Positions 22,025 to 24,649 of a stretch of DNA of 24,649 nt are shown piece by piece. The notes below the pieces were generated by a model that searched no databases, was not told the DNA's origin, and saw only the letters and a list, made by a program, of their open reading frames with translations. The translations under genes were made by a program, and so were the position numbers. Source of the DNA: SW-4-43-9 sp047617985. Its GTDB lineage: Archaea > Nanohalarchaeota > Nanosalinia > Nanosalinales > Nanosalinaceae. Location: positions 1 through 24,649 of the forward strand of contig JBLGBS010000012.1 of assembly GCA_047617985.1 (NCBI GenBank), given 5' to 3'. The stretch's first letter is position 1. Each line of letters starts with the position of its first letter.

Positions 22025-23980
22025 AACCAAGGATTCCGGGAAACCTACGACTTTCGTCTCGTACTCTCCTCCCTCCCCTGCCGGGTTAAAACCGTATTCC
22101 TGTGAAAGCTCGATCAGTTCCTCGACAGATTTCTGGTTCAGAACCTTGCCCTCCCAAGAGCTATCCAGTCCTCTGGCAGCGGTATCTGTTATCTCAACCT
22201 TGAAGCCCTCCCTGATCAACCATTTCATATAATTCTCCTGGTTCTCCTGCCAAAGCGGCGAGAAAACCTTCAACCCTAGCTCTTCAGCTATTTTCTCCAC
22301 TCTATCACGCTGATATGTCGAAGCTAACGCCCCTGCCACAACACCTTCTACATTGTAGTTTTCAACCGCTCGTCTCAACCCTTCCTCCAGATCTTCAAGC
22401 TCTCTTTCTTTTTGTCCCTCTGTCTCCTGAACGATAAGAGATATACCCAGCTTTTCTGACTGCCATTCCAGATCCTTTCTCTCCTTTTTCGAGTCAAACA
22501 TGTAGCTGTCCTTGTTCTCACTTCTCAGTGTAAGTAGACAGCTGATCTTGTTGTTTCTTCTTTTCATCCTGTAAAGCGCTGCATTGGAGTCTTTGCCCCC
22601 GGAGGTCAAAGCAACCAGCCTATTGTTAGGCCTATTCTCAGAACCCCGTAGCGAGTTCAAATACTCCTGTTTATGGTCAAAACCGTTGTTTTTCGCAAGA
22701 CGGGAGATCGCCTTGTCAAAATTGCTTCCATACTGGGCCGCTGTCTTACCTCTCCAGGCAACTTTCTCCGGAACCCCTAGTTTTTCAGCAGCTTTTCTCA
22801 AAACAAATTTTCTGTACTCATCTTTAACCTTGTACTGTTCCGGGATTGTCAGTGCGTGTTCAATTAAGTCTTCATCAAGAAATGGAACTCTGAGTTCACA
22901 GCCATTCCTGAAACTGATGACATTATCTCTGTAAAGATCTCTTTCGAAAATACCTCTCAACCCGGATAGACACTCCTTGTTGAGATAACCCTGCTGTCTG
23001 TGGTAGCCGGCGTAAAGCTGTTCGGAGCCAAGACCGGACATAACAACTTTCTCACTGGCCTGCTGAAGCGAAAGATGGAAAGGTAATGCAACCCCGTTCT
23101 TCACAACCGAGGTTGAAGAGATCCAATCAGTAATATTTTCCAGGCTTTGCTCAACTTGCTCCAGATCTGATTCATGAACCTCAAGCTCAATCTCCATATT
23201 TTCTGCGACTTCTTCCGCCCATTCAACATCCCGGGGAGCGTTAACATTCCCATGCTGGATCCCGGCAGTATAAGCTGTGAAATCAACTTCAAGCTCTTGT
23301 AGGGCTGCGGCAACCATTGTCGAATCTACCCCGCCGGAGAAAAGTAAAGCAATATCTCTGTCTTCAGGAACCCTCTTCCTTACCGAATCCAGGAAAAGCT
23401 CCTTGATCTCTCCCGCTCTTTCATCTATAGTTTTATCCTCCTCGACATCTATTTCGAAGAAATCCCTGTTTTCAAAGCTAACCTCCTCTGTCTCGATATC
23501 ATACTTCAAAACCTGTCGTGGATGAAGCTCCCGGCACTCTAAACCTTCTTTTTCTAACGCCTGCTTCTCCGAGCAGAAAACGAAAGGCTCTTCCGAATAC
23601 CAGATCGGGTTAACTCCCAGCTTGTCTCTCGCAATTATAATTTCATTATCTCTCAGATACGCGAAGGCGTAGATACCGTCAAGCTCCTCTAGAGCGTCTA
23701 AGCCTTTTTCATCCAGTATCTTCAGCAGGAGCTCTGCATCATTTTCAGCCTCGAAACCATATTTATTACATAGTTCTTTCCAGTTGTAGATCTCGCAGTT
23801 AGCTGAAATCAAGCCTTCCTCCTCAATTGGCTGTTCCACTTTCCCGATAATAGAGTGAAGGATATGTCCAAGAGAAAAGCCTTCCACCTCATCTATTTTA
23901 CTGCTTCCGCCTCTATGACCTGTTCTCTCCAGTAGTCTCTCCACAGTTTCTTTATCCAGGGCTCCTGCTATACTGCACAC
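22013..23980 (-). CDS. asnB-dph6: Asparagine synthase-like protein fused to a Dph6 (diphthine-ammonia ligase) domain
   Basis: 655 residues with three modules. (1) Class II glutamine amidotransferase, about 1-165: nucleophile Cys 2 (MCSIAGAL), then LGHILHSIIG, NCEIYNWKEL and FAYLRDNEIIIARDKLG as in AsnB; it releases ammonia from glutamine. (2) Asparagine synthetase ATP-pyrophosphatase, about 190-430: PP-loop SGGVDS at 215-220, SGLGSEQLYAGY at 315-326 and RVPFLDEDLI. (3) Dph6/MJ0570-type domain, about 452-650: PP-loop SGGKDS at 460-465, GVVAGALASTYQRDRV and the signature NPAGEGGEYET at 632-642. Dph6 catalyses the ATP-dependent last step of diphthamide formation on elongation factor 2, using ammonium. 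Archaeal Dph6 and AsnB are normally separate. Both synthetase sites look intact. An unknown 124-residue gene lies 2 bases upstream on the same strand. Confidence 0.93.
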   Translation of the reverse strand: MCSIAGALDKETVERLLERTGHRGGSSKIDEVEGFSLGHILHSIIGKVEQPIEEEGLISANCEIYNWKELCNKYGFEAENDAELLLKILDEKGLDALEELDGIYAFAYLRDNEIIIARDKLGVNPIWYSEEPFVFCSEKQALEKEGLECRELHPRQVLKYDIETEEVSFENRDFFEIDVEEDKTIDERAGEIKELFLDSVRKRVPEDRDIALLFSGGVDSTMVAAALQELEVDFTAYTAGIQHGNVNAPRDVEWAEEVAENMEIELEVHESDLEQVEQSLENITDWISSTSVVKNGVALPFHLSLQQASEKVVMSGLGSEQLYAGYHRQQGYLNKECLSGLRGIFERDLYRDNVISFRNGCELRVPFLDEDLIEHALTIPEQYKVKDEYRKFVLRKAAEKLGVPEKVAWRGKTAAQYGSNFDKAISRLAKNNGFDHKQEYLNSLRGSENRPNNRLVALTSGGKDSNAALYRMKRRNNKISCLLTLRSENKDSYMFDSKKERKDLEWQSEKLGISLIVQETEGQKERELEDLEEGLRRAVENYNVEGVVAGALASTYQRDRVEKIAEELGLKVFSPLWQENQENYMKWLIREGFKVEITDTAARGLDSSWEGKVLNQKSVEELIELSQEYGFNPAGEGGEYETKVVGFPESLVSDN

Positions 23981-23982
23981 TG

Positions 23983-24357
23983 CTATCTTCCCTCCTGTAA
24001 GAGAGCTTCAGCGCTTTTAACCCATCGTCCAAAAAGTTCCTGCAATGCAACCGCTTCCTCCGCCGTATCTATATTATGGGAATCATACTGAATGTAATCC
24101 GAGTCGATAGAGTCAGTTGTAGCTATCCACTTTCCATTATTGCCTAAATGAATGCTTGTAACGAACATTCCATCTTTTCCAAACCGGTATGGCTCCTTCT
24201 GGAGAAAGCTGTAATCTTCAAGGATTTTCTCACCCAAACTGTTCATCGAATCTCTATACTCCTCATCCAGCTGTAAGGTCTCCCGAGCAAAATCTCCATC
24301 AAGATAAACTGAGAAATCATCCTGACCTCTATAATCCGGCTGCCATTTCGGTTCCAT
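23983..24357 (-). CDS. Unknown 124-residue protein upstream of the AsnB-Dph6 fusion
   Basis: 124 residues, acidic, with no signal peptide or membrane segment. Notable features are an N-terminal aromatic/acidic patch (MEPKWQPDYRGQDDFSVYLDG), a central strand pair (GMFVTSIHLGNNGKWIATTDS) and a C-terminal helix with ELFGRWVKSAEALL. I do not recognise a family. It is the first gene of a two-gene unit, 2 bases before the fusion gene, so co-translation is likely and a role linked to amide or diphthamide metabolism is conceivable but unproven. The ATG at 24357 follows an A/T-rich promoter-like element shared with the divergent small gene. Confidence 0.72.
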   Translation of the reverse strand: MEPKWQPDYRGQDDFSVYLDGDFARETLQLDEEYRDSMNSLGEKILEDYSFLQKEPYRFGKDGMFVTSIHLGNNGKWIATTDSIDSDYIQYDSHNIDTAEEAVALQELFGRWVKSAEALLQEGR

Positions 24358-24392
24358 AATCCGTCACTGATGTACTTCAATCAAAAGGTAAA

Positions 24393-24402
24393 CATTTTAT
24401 CG
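24393..24402. promoter_or_regulatory. TATA-like element in the last divergent gap
   Basis: CATTTTATCG lies 34-43 bases before the + strand ATG at 24436. Its complement, CGATAAAATG, lies 36-45 bases before the minus-strand ATG at 24357. It may drive both genes with leaders of about 12 bases. Confidence 0.4.
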
Positions 24403-24435
24403 GTTGGTACGAATAATTCAATAGGTGAACGAAAA

Positions 24436-24633
24436 ATGTTTGATAGACTTCAGAAAGCGGTAGATGAGAAAGGAGAGGTAATGATCAGAACGGACTCGGG
24501 TGAAGACCACGAGCTGCACAAGCACAACACGGAGTTTCTGAGCTCGGGATTGATCAAAGTGGATGCGGACGACCGGATACACTGGCTGAACCCGGAGAAG
24601 GTTGAAAGATACTGGATCCACGAGGACTTCTAA
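24436..24633 (+). CDS. Small unknown protein, 65 residues
   Basis: 65 residues from the ATG at 24436, which has AGGTGA (24423-24428) 7 bases upstream. The longer in-frame start at 24370 would place the TATA element inside the gene and is rejected. The sequence is charged and predicted soluble: a helix (MFDRLQKAVDEKGE), then short strands (VMIRTDSG, LIKVDADDRIHWL) and a final aromatic segment ERYWIHEDF. The strand pattern could form a small beta-barrel (SH3 or Sm-like), but no family is recognised. Only 16 bases of the window follow it. Confidence 0.68.
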   Translation: MFDRLQKAVDEKGEVMIRTDSGEDHELHKHNTEFLSSGLIKVDADDRIHWLNPEKVERYWIHEDF

Positions 24634-24649
24634 TTTAACCTTTTACTTC

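Noticed and set aside
1..24649. CRISPR arrays, tRNA or rRNA genes, insertion sequences
   Set aside because: No regularly spaced direct repeats, tRNA cloverleaf sequence, rRNA signature or transposase motif was found on reading both strands; a dedicated scan was not possible.

Overview
The window reads as a chromosomal segment of a small-genome archaeon. The evidence is a group II chaperonin with a GGM-type tail, clamp-loader genes rfcS and rfcL, archaeal TATA boxes about 25-30 bases before (often leaderless) starts, class III (prepilin-type) signal peptides, and a Dph6 domain. Proteins are rich in Asp and Glu, base composition is moderate, and intergenic gaps are very short. Together these suggest a salt-adapted DPANN archaeon, most likely Nanohaloarchaeota; that placement is inference. 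I see no rRNA, tRNA, CRISPR array or insertion sequence, and no gene-free stretch over 300 bases.

Region 1 (1-1700): a thermosome gene ending in a hairpin/T-rich terminator. Region 2 (1736-7843): a co-directional surface or tail-fibre-like cassette. It contains a protein with an internal twin-arginine motif and a fibre-like C-terminus, a small beta-rich protein, and three large LamG (concanavalin A-like) proteins holding six LamG domains plus Ig-like and C-terminal jelly-roll modules. The middle LamG gene is split by a single-base frameshift in a run of eight G. None of the LamG proteins has an obvious signal peptide or membrane anchor.

Region 3 (7867-17499): a type IV pilus-like machine on the + strand. 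It has a coiled-coil/low-complexity protein, seven proteins with prepilin-type N-termini (102 to 611 residues), a secretion ATPase, and a platform protein split into two adjacent genes. The genes are tightly packed, with overlaps or 1-6 base gaps in the second half.

Region 4 (17496-24649): housekeeping genes. rfcL and rfcS lie on the minus strand, with an inverted repeat enclosing the rfcL start codon. They are followed by an AK6/Fap7-type kinase, a thioredoxin with a WCQPC active site, an NDUFA9-like SDR protein, a DUF456 membrane protein, and a minus-strand pair encoding an unknown 124-residue protein and an unusual asparagine synthase-Dph6 fusion. A 65-residue unknown protein ends the window.

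The most notable items are the LamG cassette with its poly-G switch candidate next to the pilus locus, the AsnB-Dph6 fusion with two PP-loop sites and its own glutaminase, and the pilus locus with its split platform and outsized pseudopilins.
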